This document shows positions 1 to 9,232 of a DNA stretch of 64,000 bases, piece by piece. The stretch's first letter is position 1. The number at the start of each line of letters is the position of its first letter. The notes below the pieces were generated by a model. It was given only the letters and a program-made list of their open reading frames with translations, was not told where the DNA came from and ran no database searches. This DNA is from Streptomyces sp. NRRL S-244 (GTDB taxonomy: Bacteria; Actinomycetota; Actinomycetes; Streptomycetales; Streptomycetaceae). Where the stretch lies: assembly GCF_000717915.1 (NCBI RefSeq), contig NZ_JOCX01000015.1, positions 124,001 to 188,000 of the forward strand, read 5' to 3'. The position numbers were made by a program, and so were the translations under genes.

Positions 1-692
1 TGCGCGAGCGCGCCCCAGGCCTGGAGGCGGACCCCGTACTCCAGGCAGTACTCGACCGTCCCGGACGGGAACCCGCCCGCCGCTGCCGCGGGCGTGTTGA
101 CGAGGACGCCGTCCTCCAGCCAGTCCCTGCGGTCCAGGCTCATCTCCAACTGGTTCGCGACCAGCGGGAATGCGAGGTGCCGCTGGAGGCGGGCGATCTG
201 CGCGGCGTTCATGTTCGAGACGCCGAAGCGGCGGACGAGTCCCTGCTCGCGCAGCGAGGTGAGCGCCGCCGCGACGTCCTCCGGGTCGGCCAGCGGATCG
301 GGCCGGTGCAGGAGCAGGACGTCGACGGAGTCGGTGCGCAGGCGCCCGAGGCTCTCCTCGACCCGCCGCACGATGGTCGAGCCGCGCAGGTCGTAGATGC
401 CGGGGCGGTCCCCGTCCGCCAGGCGGATCCCGCACTTCGTCTGCAGCACGATCCGCTCGCGCAGGCCCGGGGTGCGGGCCAGGACCTCGCCGAAGACGGC
501 TTCCGCCTTGCCCCGGCGGTAGATGTCGGCGTGGTCGAAGGTGTCGATGCCGCTGTCCAGCGCCGCCTCGATCGCCGCCTCGGCCTCGTCGATGTCGGCC
601 GGTCCGTACGCGTCGGTGTCCCAGCCGCCGCCGAGCGCCATGCATCCGTACAGCAGCCGGGTGCCGTCCTTCTCCGGTGGTGTGATCGCCAT
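1..692 (-). CDS. Aldo/keto reductase (C-terminus cut by window edge)
   Basis: NAD(P)H-dependent (alpha/beta)8-barrel oxidoreductase of carbonyl compounds, probably cytosolic. About 230 N-terminal residues are visible and the frame is still open at base 1. The AKR catalytic tetrad is recognisable: Asp53 and Tyr58 (TFDHADIYRRG), Lys86 (LQTKCGI) and His129 (LLLHRPDP). The opening YGCMALGGGW resembles the YdhF-like branch. The ATG at 692 is chosen because it precedes the first beta strand; a GGGTGAG stretch lies just upstream. The gene may be co-transcribed with the small ORF ending 10 bp upstream. The substrate cannot be inferred. Confidence 0.9.
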   Translation of the reverse strand, partial: MAITPPEKDGTRLLYGCMALGGGWDTDAYGPADIDEAEAAIEAALDSGIDTFDHADIYRRGKAEAVFGEVLARTPGLRERIVLQTKCGIRLADGDRPGIYDLRGSTIVRRVEESLGRLRTDSVDVLLLHRPDPLADPEDVAAALTSLREQGLVRRFGVSNMNAAQIARLQRHLAFPLVANQLEMSLDRRDWLEDGVLVNTPAAAAGGFPSGTVEYCLEYGVRLQAWGALA

Positions 693-702
693 GCCGCTCA
701 CC

Positions 703-834
703 CTACGAGGCCGCCGGTTTCGTGACGGGCCGGGGGCGGGGGGCCTCCACGGGCTTCTTCTGCGGCGGAGGCGTCCTCGGCGGGTAGGAGGGCGGCACCT
801 TCGGTCCGCTCGTACGGGTCGGCATCGTCGTCAT
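703..834 (-). CDS. Possible 43-residue Pro/Lys-rich small protein
   Basis: Short ORF beginning MTTMPTRTSGPKVPP and ending PRPVTKPAAS, rich in Pro, Arg, Lys and Thr, with no hydrophobic segment. It fills the gap between the acyl-CoA dehydrogenase terminator and the aldo/keto reductase start and ends 10 bp before that start. There is no strong ribosome-binding site, and another overlapping frame is also open here. I recognise no family. The position and clean Pro-rich composition make it plausible as a real disordered microprotein, but it could be chance. Confidence 0.4.
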   Translation of the reverse strand: MTTMPTRTSGPKVPPSYPPRTPPPQKKPVEAPRPRPVTKPAAS

Positions 835-897
835 GCGACCACGCTACGGGCTGGGGCGCCGTGCGGGCCGGTGAGTTCCCGAGGGAGAGCCGCGGCA

Positions 898-932
898 GGC
901 CCACCACCGCGCGGGCTGCGCGGTGGTGGGCC
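898..932. terminator. 15-bp perfect stem-loop terminator
   Basis: Perfect 15-bp inverted repeat with a 5-base loop (GGGCT at 913-917). It sits 27 bp downstream of the acyl-CoA dehydrogenase stop on the minus strand. There is no U-tract, as is usual for Streptomyces terminators. It separates that gene from the next leftward unit. Confidence 0.8.
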
Positions 933-958
933 CGCCGGCGGCTCCTGCGGTGTGCTCG

Positions 959-2680
959 TTACGGGGCCATCTCATACGCCCCGGACAGCGCCTCGACGCG
1001 GTCCCAGACGCGGGCCGAGCGGGCTGCGTCGACGACCGGGCGCCGGACCGCGCCGAGAGCCCAGCCCTGCTGCTGCTCGGTGGCGGAGTCCTTGCCGTGG
1101 AGTTCGACGGCGTGCGCCGAGAAGTCCCGTACGAGGACGGCGAACAGCTCGTCCAGCACGTCCTCGTCGAGGCCGGTCAGCCGTGCCTGCTCCAGGATCA
1201 GCTGGCCGTGGACGACGAGCGCGAAGAGCTGGCCGACGGCGAGCAGCAGGTCGAGGTCGCGGCTCTGCTGCTCGTCCGGCGCGGCGGTGGTGACGAACTC
1301 GCAGAGCGCGTCGGCCTGTTCGCGGAACCGGGCGACGTTCGGCACAGCGGCGTACGCGTCGAACGCGGGGCGCCAGTCGTGGAAGCGGACCGCGCCGAGG
1401 CCGCGGGCCGGGCCCTGCCGGAAGAGGAACTCGTCGTCGGCCGCGTCGAGGCGGGTCTGCACGGCGGGGTGGTCCACCGGGTCCAGCAGGTGGTTGCGCA
1501 TGAACTTGAGGATCAGCGCGAGGTTGACGTGGACCGTGCCCTCCAGCTTGGGCAGCCCGCGGATCTCGACGGCGGCCTGGGCGAAGTAGTTGTCCTTCTC
1601 GAAGCCCTTGGCGGCGATGACGTCCCACATCAGGTCGATGACCTTCTCGCCCTCCGTGGTCACCTTCATCTTCGTCATCGGGTTGAAGAGCAGGTAGCGG
1701 CGGTCGTCGGGGCCCGCGGTGCGGAAGTAGTCGACGGCGCGGTCGCTGAACAGCTTCATCCCGACGAGGCGTACGTACGCGTCCGCCAGCTCGCGGCGCA
1801 CGTGCGGGAACGCGGTGACGGGGCGGCCGTAGAGGATGCGGTTCTGGGCGTGGGTGACGGCCTCGTACATCGCGTGCTCGCAGATGCCGATCGAGGCGGT
1901 GCAGAGGTTGAACTTGCCGACGTTGACGGTGTTCAGGGCGGCGTCGAAGGCGGCGCGGCCGGTGTGCAGGACGTCGTCCGCGCCGACCGGGTACTCCTCC
2001 AGGCGGAACTCGCTGACGTACTTGGAGGAGTCGACGACGTTCTTCACCAGGTGGTAGGCCGGGTGGCGGCTGTCGGCGGCGAAGAAGACGTACCCGTCCG
2101 GGCCCTCGACGTCGGTGCGGCGGCCGAAGACGGAGACGAGGCCGGCCGCGTTGCCGTTGCCGATGTAGTACTTGGAGCCGGTGGCGCGGAAGCCGCCCTC
2201 GCCATCGGGCTCCAGCAGCATGTCGGTGGAGTAGATGTCGGCGCCGTGGGTCTTCTCGGAGAGGCCGAACGCGAACACCTCGCCCTGGGAGAGGAGTTCG
2301 GCGGCGCGGGCGCGGGCGGCGGCGTTGTCGCTCTGCCAGACGGGGCCGAGGCCGAGGATCGTCACCTGCCAGGCGTACCAGTAGTCGAGGCCGTAGAACC
2401 CGAAGATCTCGTTGAGGGCGGCGATCCGGGCGGTGTCCCAGCGCTTGTCCGGCTGTCCTTCGGCGTCGGCGGACGGGGTGAGGAAGGTGGCGAACAGGCC
2501 TTCCTTGGCGGAGAAGGCGAGGAAGTCGCCGAGCCAGGCGCGGGTGCGGTAGTCCTCGATCAGCTTGCGCTTGCCGCGCGCCTCGAACCAGTCGACGGTG
2601 GCGCGCAGCAGCCTGCGGGTCTCGGGGTCGAAGTGCTGCGGGTCGTAGGTGCGCGGGTTGAACAGGAGGGAGTCGGCCAT
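959..2680 (-). CDS. Acyl-CoA dehydrogenase family flavoprotein
   Basis: A 573-residue acyl-CoA dehydrogenase/oxidase-type flavoenzyme that would introduce an alpha,beta double bond into an acyl-CoA thioester. The N-terminal helical domain is followed by the beta-domain signature FGLSEKTHGADIYS (around 140-155) and GSKYYIGNGNA, which contact FAD and substrate. A C-terminal helical bundle follows, plus about 150 extra residues as in the long ACAD/ACOX branch. It starts MADSLLFNP, with GGAAGG about 9 nt upstream. It lies 82 bp downstream of the PadR gene in the same direction, so the pair is probably one unit controlled by that repressor. A strong stem-loop follows. Dehydrogenase versus oxidase cannot be decided here. 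Confidence 0.9.
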   Translation of the reverse strand: MADSLLFNPRTYDPQHFDPETRRLLRATVDWFEARGKRKLIEDYRTRAWLGDFLAFSAKEGLFATFLTPSADAEGQPDKRWDTARIAALNEIFGFYGLDYWYAWQVTILGLGPVWQSDNAAARARAAELLSQGEVFAFGLSEKTHGADIYSTDMLLEPDGEGGFRATGSKYYIGNGNAAGLVSVFGRRTDVEGPDGYVFFAADSRHPAYHLVKNVVDSSKYVSEFRLEEYPVGADDVLHTGRAAFDAALNTVNVGKFNLCTASIGICEHAMYEAVTHAQNRILYGRPVTAFPHVRRELADAYVRLVGMKLFSDRAVDYFRTAGPDDRRYLLFNPMTKMKVTTEGEKVIDLMWDVIAAKGFEKDNYFAQAAVEIRGLPKLEGTVHVNLALILKFMRNHLLDPVDHPAVQTRLDAADDEFLFRQGPARGLGAVRFHDWRPAFDAYAAVPNVARFREQADALCEFVTTAAPDEQQSRDLDLLLAVGQLFALVVHGQLILEQARLTGLDEDVLDELFAVLVRDFSAHAVELHGKDSATEQQQGWALGAVRRPVVDAARSARVWDRVEALSGAYEMAP

Positions 2681-2762
2681 GGAGGTTCGCCTTCCGGAGA
2701 GGGTTGAGGGGTGAAGGTGCTGGTTCCGACGGTGCTGGTTCCGAGCTGGGGGGGGCGGCGGC

Positions 2763-3329
2763 TCAGGCGCGCGGGCGGGGCGCGGCGAGCCGGTGGACGG
2801 TGGCGAGTACGTCGTCGAGCCAGGCGATCGTCATGCGCTCGTACGCGATGCCGCCGCGGAGGACGACGTGCTGTAGCTCCTGGCCGGCGTCGAGCGGTGC
2901 GGGGGCCTCGGGGCCGGTGAAGTCGCGCAGCTCCCCGGCGAGGTAGCGGGCGAGCCGGTCGCCGTGGGCCCGGCGGTGCCGTTCGACCTCGCGGACCAGT
3001 GCGGCCGGGTCGTCGAAGGCCGCGCCGCGGATCTTGACGGCGAGGTCGTGGCGGAGGCTCTCGGGTTCGATCGGCTCGTGCAGCCACCGCGAGAGCGCGG
3101 CGCGGCCGGGGTCGGCGACGGAGTACTCCTTCTTGTCCGGCCGGGCCTGCTGGGCCACCTCGCGGACGGCGAGCAGGCCGTCGGTCTCCATGCGCTTGAG
3201 GACGCGGTAGATCTGCTGGTGGGTGGCGGTCCAGAAATAGCCGATGGACCGGTCGAAGCGCCGGGCGAGCTCATAGCCCGACCCCGGCTTCTCCAGCAGC
3301 GAGACGAGGATCGCGTGTTCGAGCGCCAT
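2763..3329 (-). CDS. PadR-family transcriptional repressor
   Basis: Winged-helix regulator of 188 residues. The PadR N-terminal domain runs MALEHAILVSLLEKPGSGYE with the family TATHQQIYRVLKRMETDGLL recognition region (about 35-60), followed by a C-terminal dimerisation helix region (PadR C-terminal type). The start is the ATG at 3329, not the in-frame ATG at 3350: 3329 has AGAAGGA upstream, and the 3350 codon lies inside the palindromic operator. It is the first gene of a unit with the acyl-CoA dehydrogenase and likely autoregulates through the palindrome at 3343-3362. The inducer is unknown; PadR proteins often respond to phenolics or drugs. Confidence 0.93.
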   Translation of the reverse strand: MALEHAILVSLLEKPGSGYELARRFDRSIGYFWTATHQQIYRVLKRMETDGLLAVREVAQQARPDKKEYSVADPGRAALSRWLHEPIEPESLRHDLAVKIRGAAFDDPAALVREVERHRRAHGDRLARYLAGELRDFTGPEAPAPLDAGQELQHVVLRGGIAYERMTIAWLDDVLATVHRLAAPRPRA

Positions 3330-3342
3330 GCCCCCGATCCTT

Positions 3343-3362
3343 CTATGCAACTCGTTGCATAG
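3343..3362. promoter_or_regulatory. Putative PadR operator, perfect palindrome
   Basis: CTATGCAACTCGTTGCATAG: perfect 9-bp arms around a 2-bp spacer, 13 bp upstream of the PadR start codon. It is AT-rich compared with its surroundings. PadR regulators commonly bind ATGCAA/TTGCAT-like dyads at their own promoters. It could also repress the divergent M1 protease promoter. Confidence 0.75.
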
Positions 3363-3375
3363 ACAAGTCGCAGGG

Positions 3376-3401
3376 CCCGGGTGAGACGCGGCTCACCCGG
3401 G
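3376..3401. other. 10-bp inverted repeat in divergent promoter region
   Basis: CCCGGGTGAG and CTCACCCGGG arms around a 6-base loop, 15 bp from the PadR palindrome and between the divergent PadR and M1 protease genes. It could be a second regulator site or an mRNA hairpin in the 5' region of either transcript. Confidence 0.5.
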
Positions 3402-3566
3402 GCGTCGGCGGAGGACGAACCTTTACCCGCCCCTGATGGCATGCCCAGGTCAAATCTGCCAGGCTCTTCCGGCACACGCACAGCCCGCGGCCGCCCTCCG
3501 GCGCACCCGAGCCGTCCGGGCGGCCACCGAGCAGGCCGGAATCCGGCCGCCTCAAAGGAGTTCCGC

Positions 3567-5429
3567 GTGAGACCGACCCCCCACAAGGCCCTCGCAGCGT
3601 GCATATCCGCCTTCGCCGCGTTGGCCACCGCAGCACTGTCCATCACCCCGGCCACGGCCGCGCCGCACCGGGCACCCGCGGCGGCCGCCGCCTGCACCCC
3701 GGGCCAAGCGGTCGCCAACGGCGGCTTCGAGAGCGGCACTTCGCCGTGGACCCAGTCACAGACCAGCATCATCACCAGCCGCGCCGGTCAGGCCGCGCAC
3801 GGCGGCGCCGCCTTCGCCTGGCTGAACGGTGTGGGCCGTACGCACACCGACACGCTCTCCCAGAGCGTCACGATCCCGTCCGGATGCAGCACCGCCACCC
3901 TCACCTTCTGGCTGCACATCGACACCGCCGAGACGACCACCTCGACGAAGTACGACAAGCTGACGGCGAAGATCGGCAGCACCACGCTGGCGACGTACTC
4001 GAACCTCGACAAGAACACCGGCTACACCCAGAAGTCCTTCGACGTGTCGGCCTTCGCGGGGCAGACCGTCAGCGTCGCCTTCACCGGCACCGAGGACTCC
4101 AGCCTCCAGACGAGCTTCGTCGTCGACGACGTCGCGCTCGACACCTCCGGTGGCACCACCCCGCCCGGGGACTCCACGCGCACCCCGGCCGCCCCCTCGT
4201 ACACCGTCAACCTCAGCAGCAACGCCGCCGGCACCGTCTGGACCGGCCACGAGAGCGCGAGCTTCACCAACGCCTCCCCCACCCCGCTCAGCGAGGTGTA
4301 CCTGAGGCTGTGGGACAACTACCACGGCACCTGCTCCGCCATGCCGATCACGGTCACCAACGTCACCGGCGGCACGGCGGGCGCCCTCTCGGTCGCCTGC
4401 ACCGCCCTCAAGATCGACCTGCCGGCGCCACTGACCCAGGGGCAGACCGCCACGATCGGCTTCGACCTGGGCATCACCGTGCCCAGCGGCGCCGACCGCT
4501 TCGGCTACGACGGCGCCTTCAGCATGCTCGGCAACGCCCTGCCCGTCCTCGCGGTCAGGGACGGAGCGGGCTGGCACCTGGACCCGTACACCAACAACGG
4601 AGAGTCCTTCTACTCGCTGGCCTCCGACTTCCGCGTGGCCCTCGACCACCCGAGCACCCTGCTCGTCCCGGCCACCGGCGCCTCGGCGGACACCCCCGGC
4701 ACCAGCGGGCGTACGGTCACCACGGCCACCGCGACCAAGGTCCGTGACTTCGCCTGGGCGGCCGGCCCGTTCAGCAAGATCTCCGGCACCTCCGCCGCCG
4801 GCACCCCGATCAACATCTACTCCGTGTCCGGCATCAGTTCGGCCGACTCGCAGTCGATGCTGACCACCGCCAAGTCCGCCGTGGACGCGCACTCGGCGCG
4901 GTTCGGCGCCTACCCGTACGGCGAACTGGACGCCGTCATCGACAACAACTACTGGTTCGGCGGGATGGAATACCCGGGATTCGTCCTCGACCTGGTCAGC
5001 ACCACGGCGCTCACCCACGAGATCGGCCACCAGTGGTGGTACGGGATCGTCGGCGACGACGAGTACACCAGCCCGTGGCTCGACGAGGCCTTCACCGACT
5101 ACGCCACCGACCTGGCCCTGAACAAGACGGGCGCCAACTGCTGGAGCAGCGTCTCGTGGGCCTCGTCCGCCGAGAAGATCACCAACTCCATGGGCTACTG
5201 GGACGCCCACTCCTCCCGCTACTCCACCGTCGTCTACGGCTACGGCAAGTGCGCCCTGCACGACCTGCGGCGCGTCCTCGGCGACACGGCCATGGCCAAC
5301 CTGCTGAAGGGCTACGCCACTTCGCACTGGTACGGGGTCTCCACGACCGCCGAGTTCAAGGCCGCCGCGCAGGCCGCCACGACCACGGACCTGACCTCGT
5401 TCTGGACCCAGCACCGCATCGACGGCTGA
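3567..5429 (+). CDS. Secreted M1-family zinc metallopeptidase
   Basis: A 620-residue exported aminopeptidase-like enzyme. The GTG start follows AAAGGAG by 8 nt and opens a classical signal peptide (VRPTPHK, hydrophobic core, cleavage near ATAAPHR). Next comes an N-terminal beta-sandwich resembling a carbohydrate-binding or P-domain-like module ([11 protein letters not shown], around 50-190), then the M1 domain. The exopeptidase-type GGMEYPG motif is near 465. The zinc site HEIGH has ligands His484 and His488, catalytic Glu485, and third ligand Glu507 in WLDEAFTDY, matching HExxH-x18-E. It is transcribed divergently from the PadR gene and followed by a strong terminator. Role: extracellular peptide scavenging. 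Confidence 0.92.
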   Translation: MRPTPHKALAACISAFAALATAALSITPATAAPHRAPAAAAACTPGQAVANGGFESGTSPWTQSQTSIITSRAGQAAHGGAAFAWLNGVGRTHTDTLSQSVTIPSGCSTATLTFWLHIDTAETTTSTKYDKLTAKIGSTTLATYSNLDKNTGYTQKSFDVSAFAGQTVSVAFTGTEDSSLQTSFVVDDVALDTSGGTTPPGDSTRTPAAPSYTVNLSSNAAGTVWTGHESASFTNASPTPLSEVYLRLWDNYHGTCSAMPITVTNVTGGTAGALSVACTALKIDLPAPLTQGQTATIGFDLGITVPSGADRFGYDGAFSMLGNALPVLAVRDGAGWHLDPYTNNGESFYSLASDFRVALDHPSTLLVPATGASADTPGTSGRTVTTATATKVRDFAWAAGPFSKISGTSAAGTPINIYSVSGISSADSQSMLTTAKSAVDAHSARFGAYPYGELDAVIDNNYWFGGMEYPGFVLDLVSTTALTHEIGHQWWYGIVGDDEYTSPWLDEAFTDYATDLALNKTGANCWSSVSWASSAEKITNSMGYWDAHSSRYSTVVYGYGKCALHDLRRVLGDTAMANLLKGYATSHWYGVSTTAEFKAAAQAATTTDLTSFWTQHRIDG

Positions 5430-5462
5430 CCTGACGGGGGCCGCGAGCCGGCCCGGCAACGA

Positions 5463-5503
5463 TTCGCCGCGGTGGGCGCCTTTCCGGCGCCCGCCGCGGC
5501 GAA
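5463..5503. terminator. 18-bp stem-loop terminator
   Basis: Arms at 5463-5480 and 5486-5503 pair over 18 bp with one G-T wobble around the loop TTTCC. It lies 33 bp after the M1 protease stop and separates it from the M6 protease promoter. Confidence 0.85.
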
Positions 5504-5593
5504 CTCATATGTGCCGACAACACCCTAGCCGTCACCTGTGACATGTGAAATATTACCTGCGCTTCGACCCAACTCCCCGAAAGGTCGCTCACG

Positions 5594-7894
5594 TTGCGCA
5601 GACTCCCAGCGGTGGTAGCGGCGATATCCCTCGCCCTCCTCGCCACCCCCGCGCTCGCCGCACCCGCCGCCCCGCCCCCCGCGGCGCAGCAGGCCCCCGA
5701 GCTCTCCCCCGCCCCGCCGTCCGCGCCGCTCGAGGTCCAGCGCCAGAGCCTGCGCCGCCAGGCCCTCGAAGGCGTCGCCGCCGGCACCACCGCGGCCGAG
5801 GCCGATGGCACGCTCCCCCGCAAGGCCGCGGTCGGCAAGCGGTACGTCGAACTCGCGCAGGAGCGCAAGGACAAGATCTTCGTGATCCTGGCCGAGTTCG
5901 GCGACCAGGTGGACAACACCACCGAGTTCGAGGGCAAGCCGCGCTTCGGCGGCACTCCCGGCCCCCGCCACAACACGATCGGCAAGCCGGCGAAGACCGA
6001 CAACCACACGCTGTGGCGCAAGGACTTCGATCAGGCCTACTACCAGCAGCAGTTCTTCGGCACCGACCCCAGTGCCGTCACGCTGCGCAATTACTACCGC
6101 CTCCAGTCCTCCGGCCGCTACGACATGGACGGCCAGGTCAGCGACTGGGTGCGGCTGCCGTGGAACGAGGCCCGGTACGGGACGGACAACTGCTCCGAGC
6201 CCGGCCAGTGCCGCACCAACTGGGACCTCGTACGCGATGCCACCAACGCCTGGTACCACACCGAGCGCGCCAAGGGCCGTACGCCGGAGGAGATCAAGGC
6301 CCAGCTGGCCGAGTACGACGTATGGGACCGCTACGACGCGGACCACGACGGCAACTTCGACGAGCCGGACGGCTACCTCGACCACCTCGTCGTCGTCCAC
6401 GCGGGCAAGGACCAGACCTGGGGCGGCGGAGACCAGGGCAAGGACGCCGTGTGGGCGCACCGCTGGTTCGCGTACTGGGACCAGGCCGGCAGCGCGGGGC
6501 CCGCGGGCAACAAGGCGGGCGGCGTCCCGGTCGGGGACTCCGGCATCTGGGCCGGGGACTATCTGACGGGTGGTGAGAACAGCGGAGTCGGGCTCTTCGC
6601 CCACGAGTTCGGGCACGATCTGGGGCTGCCCGACCTGTACAGCTCCGACGGGGACAACAGCGTCAACTTCTGGTCGCTGATGTCCACGGCCTCCTACCTC
6701 GGCAAGGGGCGGAACACCACCGGGGACTACCCCGGCGACCTCGATCCCTGGAGCAAGCTGCAACTGGGCTGGCTGGAGTACACGGAGGCCGACGCGGGCC
6801 GCAAGACGCGCGCGGTGCTCGGGGTCTCCGGCTACAACACCGAGGATCCACAGGCCCTGTTGGTGCACCTGCCGCCATCGGTGACGCGTACCGACCTGAT
6901 CGACCCGTACGAGGGCGGCAGCCAGTGGTGGAGCGGCACCGGCGACCTGATGGACAACACCCTGACCCGGACGGTCGACCTGACGGGCGCCGCGGGGCAG
7001 ACCGCCCGGCTCGACGCCCGCGTCTGGTACGACGTCGAGCAGGACTTCGACTTCCTGACCGTGGAGGCGTCGACGGACGGCGGCACCGCGTGGTCCCCCC
7101 TGCCGGGCACGGTCGGCGGCGCGGCGATCCCGGCGAAGGGGATCTCCGGAACGTCGGGCGGCTGGGCCGAACTCGCCGTACCGCTCGACCAGTTCGCGGG
7201 ACGCTCCGTCCAACTGCGGCTGCGGGTGACCTCGGACGGCAACACCCACGGCAAGGGGGTCGCCTTCGACGACATACGGATCACGGCGGGTGAGCGGGAG
7301 CTGCTGCGCGACGGCGCCGAGGCGGGAGCCAACGGCTGGAACGCGCTGAAGTGGTCGCGTACGCAGGGCCGTACGGGCTCCGCCGAGCACCCGCGCGCCT
7401 ACCTGGTCGAGAACCGGCGCTACACCGGCTACGGGGCCTACCTCAAGAGCGGGCCGTACAACTTCGGTGCCGGGAACGACACGGTGGAGTTCTACCCGTA
7501 CCAGCAGGGCGTGCTCATCTGGCTCTGGGACACGGCGTACAGCGACAACACCACCAAGGCACACCCGGGCGCGGGCCTGCTCCTCCCCGTCGACGCGCGT
7601 CCGGAGCCGCTGCGCAACGCCGACGGCACCCTGCTCAACGCGCGGGCGCAGACCTTCGACGCGACGTTCTCGACGCGCCCGAGCGACGAGATCGTGCTGC
7701 ACAAGGCGGGCGTGCCGGTGCTGATCCCGTCCCGGCCCGGGGTCCCGGTCTTCGACGACCGGCGGGGCGGCTACTGGAACGCCGACCTGCCACAGGTGGG
7801 CGTGAAGGTACCGGACACCGGGACGCGGATCGCGGTGGTGAAGGAGGCCTCCGGGGGCACCCTCACCACGGTGCAGGTCAGCCCCTCGCCCTGA
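5594..7894 (+). CDS. Secreted M6 (immune inhibitor A-like) metalloprotease
   Basis: A 766-residue exported endopeptidase. The TTG start is preceded by GAAAGG and opens a signal peptide ending near LAAPAAP. A propeptide-like Pro/Ala region is followed by the M6 catalytic domain. The zinc motif HEFGHDLGLPD has His337, Glu338, His341 and Asp347, and the downstream WSLMSTASY supplies the Met-turn. The C-terminal half is beta-rich, as in immune inhibitor A. The upstream region has short repeated TCAC/GTGA elements (5530-5550). A bidirectional terminator follows. It is probably a free-standing transcript, separate from the adjacent M1 protease. Confidence 0.92.
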   Translation: MRRLPAVVAAISLALLATPALAAPAAPPPAAQQAPELSPAPPSAPLEVQRQSLRRQALEGVAAGTTAAEADGTLPRKAAVGKRYVELAQERKDKIFVILAEFGDQVDNTTEFEGKPRFGGTPGPRHNTIGKPAKTDNHTLWRKDFDQAYYQQQFFGTDPSAVTLRNYYRLQSSGRYDMDGQVSDWVRLPWNEARYGTDNCSEPGQCRTNWDLVRDATNAWYHTERAKGRTPEEIKAQLAEYDVWDRYDADHDGNFDEPDGYLDHLVVVHAGKDQTWGGGDQGKDAVWAHRWFAYWDQAGSAGPAGNKAGGVPVGDSGIWAGDYLTGGENSGVGLFAHEFGHDLGLPDLYSSDGDNSVNFWSLMSTASYLGKGRNTTGDYPGDLDPWSKLQLGWLEYTEADAGRKTRAVLGVSGYNTEDPQALLVHLPPSVTRTDLIDPYEGGSQWWSGTGDLMDNTLTRTVDLTGAAGQTARLDARVWYDVEQDFDFLTVEASTDGGTAWSPLPGTVGGAAIPAKGISGTSGGWAELAVPLDQFAGRSVQLRLRVTSDGNTHGKGVAFDDIRITAGERELLRDGAEAGANGWNALKWSRTQGRTGSAEHPRAYLVENRRYTGYGAYLKSGPYNFGAGNDTVEFYPYQQGVLIWLWDTAYSDNTTKAHPGAGLLLPVDARPEPLRNADGTLLNARAQTFDATFSTRPSDEIVLHKAGVPVLIPSRPGVPVFDDRRGGYWNADLPQVGVKVPDTGTRIAVVKEASGGTLTTVQVSPSP

Positions 7895-7904
7895 CGCACG
7901 GCGG

Positions 7905-7935
7905 CGGGCAGCCGTCCGGGCCGGACGGCTGCCCG
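7905..7935. terminator. Bidirectional stem-loop between convergent genes
   Basis: Perfect 15-bp inverted repeat at 7905-7919 and 7921-7935. It sits in the 74-bp gap between the M6 protease and the convergent SGNH hydrolase gene, so it can terminate both. Confidence 0.85.
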
Positions 7936-7968
7936 CACGGGAACGGCCCCGCCGGGCCGGGGGACGCG

Positions 7969-9177
7969 TTACAGGGCGAAGGGGCCGTTCGCGCCGAAGG
8001 CCCGTTCGGCGAAGCGGGCGCCGATGCGGAGGTGGGAGGCGGCGTCCGGGTGGAGCTGGTCGGGGAGCGGCAGTTCGGTGAAGTCCGCCTCCCCGTACAG
8101 TTCGCGGCCGTCCAGGTAGTGGAGGTTCGGGTCCTCGGCGGCTCGCTGCTTGACGATGCGGGCCAGTTCGTCCCGGATGACGCCCAGCGTCAGCTTTCCG
8201 GCGGCGCGCTCCGCCGGATCGCCCGCCGCGCGGAACCGGAGCCTGCCCTCGCCGAGGGTGCTGAAGTCCGGGGCCGTGGGGCCGGGGGTGTCCTCGTGGA
8301 TGGGGCACAGGACGGACGAGACGACCAGCAGGGGCGCGGTGGGGTGCCCGTCGCGGAGGGTGTCGAGGAAGCCGTGCACGGCCGGGGTGAAGGCGCGCAG
8401 CCGCATCAGGTCGTGGTTGACCAGGTTGATGCCGATCTTGACGCTGACCAGGTCCGCCGGGGTGTCCCGCATGGCCCGGGCGACGAACGGGTCGAGCAGG
8501 GCGCTGCCGCCGAATCCCAGGTTGACCAGGTCCACACCGCCGAGGGAGGCGGCCAGCGCCGGCCAGGTGGTGGAGGGGCCGGCGGCGTCCGAGCCGTGGC
8601 TGACCGAGCTGCCGTGGTGCAGCCATACCCGGCGGCCGCCGTGCGGTACGGGCTCGACGGGGGCGTCGGTGCGCAGCGCGACGAGCTCGGTGAGCTCGTT
8701 GTACGGAAGCCAGATCTCGACGTCCTTCGGGCGGTCGGGCAGAGGGCCGAACCGGACGGTGCCGACCGGGCCGGGCCGGGTCTCCACGGACCCGGTGCTC
8801 ATGTCGACCGTACGGACGTTGCCGCCGGTCACACCGGCCTGCGCGGCGAGGCGGCCGTCGACGAGCAGGTCGTACACGCCATCGGGACGGGGCGGGGCGC
8901 CCACGTAGGCCATCTTGGTGCGCAGCGTGTCGAGTTCGATGACGGTGGCCCGGGTGCGGAACACCAGCCGTACGCCGGAGGGTTGTGCCTGCGCCATCGC
9001 CAGTTGCCCGTCGGTGTTCTGCGCGCGGGCCCACGCGGGGAGCCGGTGCGGGAGCAGGCCGTGCCCGGTGCTCTCCAGGTCGAGCGCGCCGCGCAGGAGG
9101 TCCGCGGTGAGGGGCGTGTCGAGGGGTGCGGCGGTCCCGTCGGAGGGGCCGGGTGCGGATGCGTGCTGGTGGTCCAT
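7969..9177 (-). CDS. SGNH/GDSL-type hydrolase with N-terminal beta domain
   Basis: A 402-residue lipase/esterase-like protein. The N-terminal half (about 1-190) is beta-rich without a signal peptide. The C-terminal half has SGNH blocks: GSSVSHGSD (nucleophile Ser), the Gly block NLGFGGSA, the Asn-containing KIGINLVNHD, and DQLHPD supplying the catalytic Asp and His. This two-domain layout is common in cytosolic Streptomyces SGNH proteins acting on esters or O-acetyl groups. The GGAGG is only 1 nt from the ATG, an unusually short spacing, and no better in-frame start exists nearby. It lies 55 bp after the VWA gene, so read-through from that unit is possible. Confidence 0.85.
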   Translation of the reverse strand: MDHQHASAPGPSDGTAAPLDTPLTADLLRGALDLESTGHGLLPHRLPAWARAQNTDGQLAMAQAQPSGVRLVFRTRATVIELDTLRTKMAYVGAPPRPDGVYDLLVDGRLAAQAGVTGGNVRTVDMSTGSVETRPGPVGTVRFGPLPDRPKDVEIWLPYNELTELVALRTDAPVEPVPHGGRRVWLHHGSSVSHGSDAAGPSTTWPALAASLGGVDLVNLGFGGSALLDPFVARAMRDTPADLVSVKIGINLVNHDLMRLRAFTPAVHGFLDTLRDGHPTAPLLVVSSVLCPIHEDTPGPTAPDFSTLGEGRLRFRAAGDPAERAAGKLTLGVIRDELARIVKQRAAEDPNLHYLDGRELYGEADFTELPLPDQLHPDAASHLRIGARFAERAFGANGPFAL

Positions 9178-9232
9178 GCCTCCAGCCTGTCAACCGGATG
9201 CCGGATCCGCACATCACTTTTCCCGGCCCGCC

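Noticed and set aside
2710-2745. Direct repeat GGTGCTGGTTCCGA twice between PadR and acyl-CoA dehydrogenase genes
   Set aside because: Short tandem duplication in an intergenic spacer with no dyad symmetry or gene association; likely slippage.
5525-9217. A 1230-codon minus-strand open frame opposite the M6 protease
   Set aside because: Shadow of the M6 and SGNH genes with low-complexity composition and no recognisable motif.
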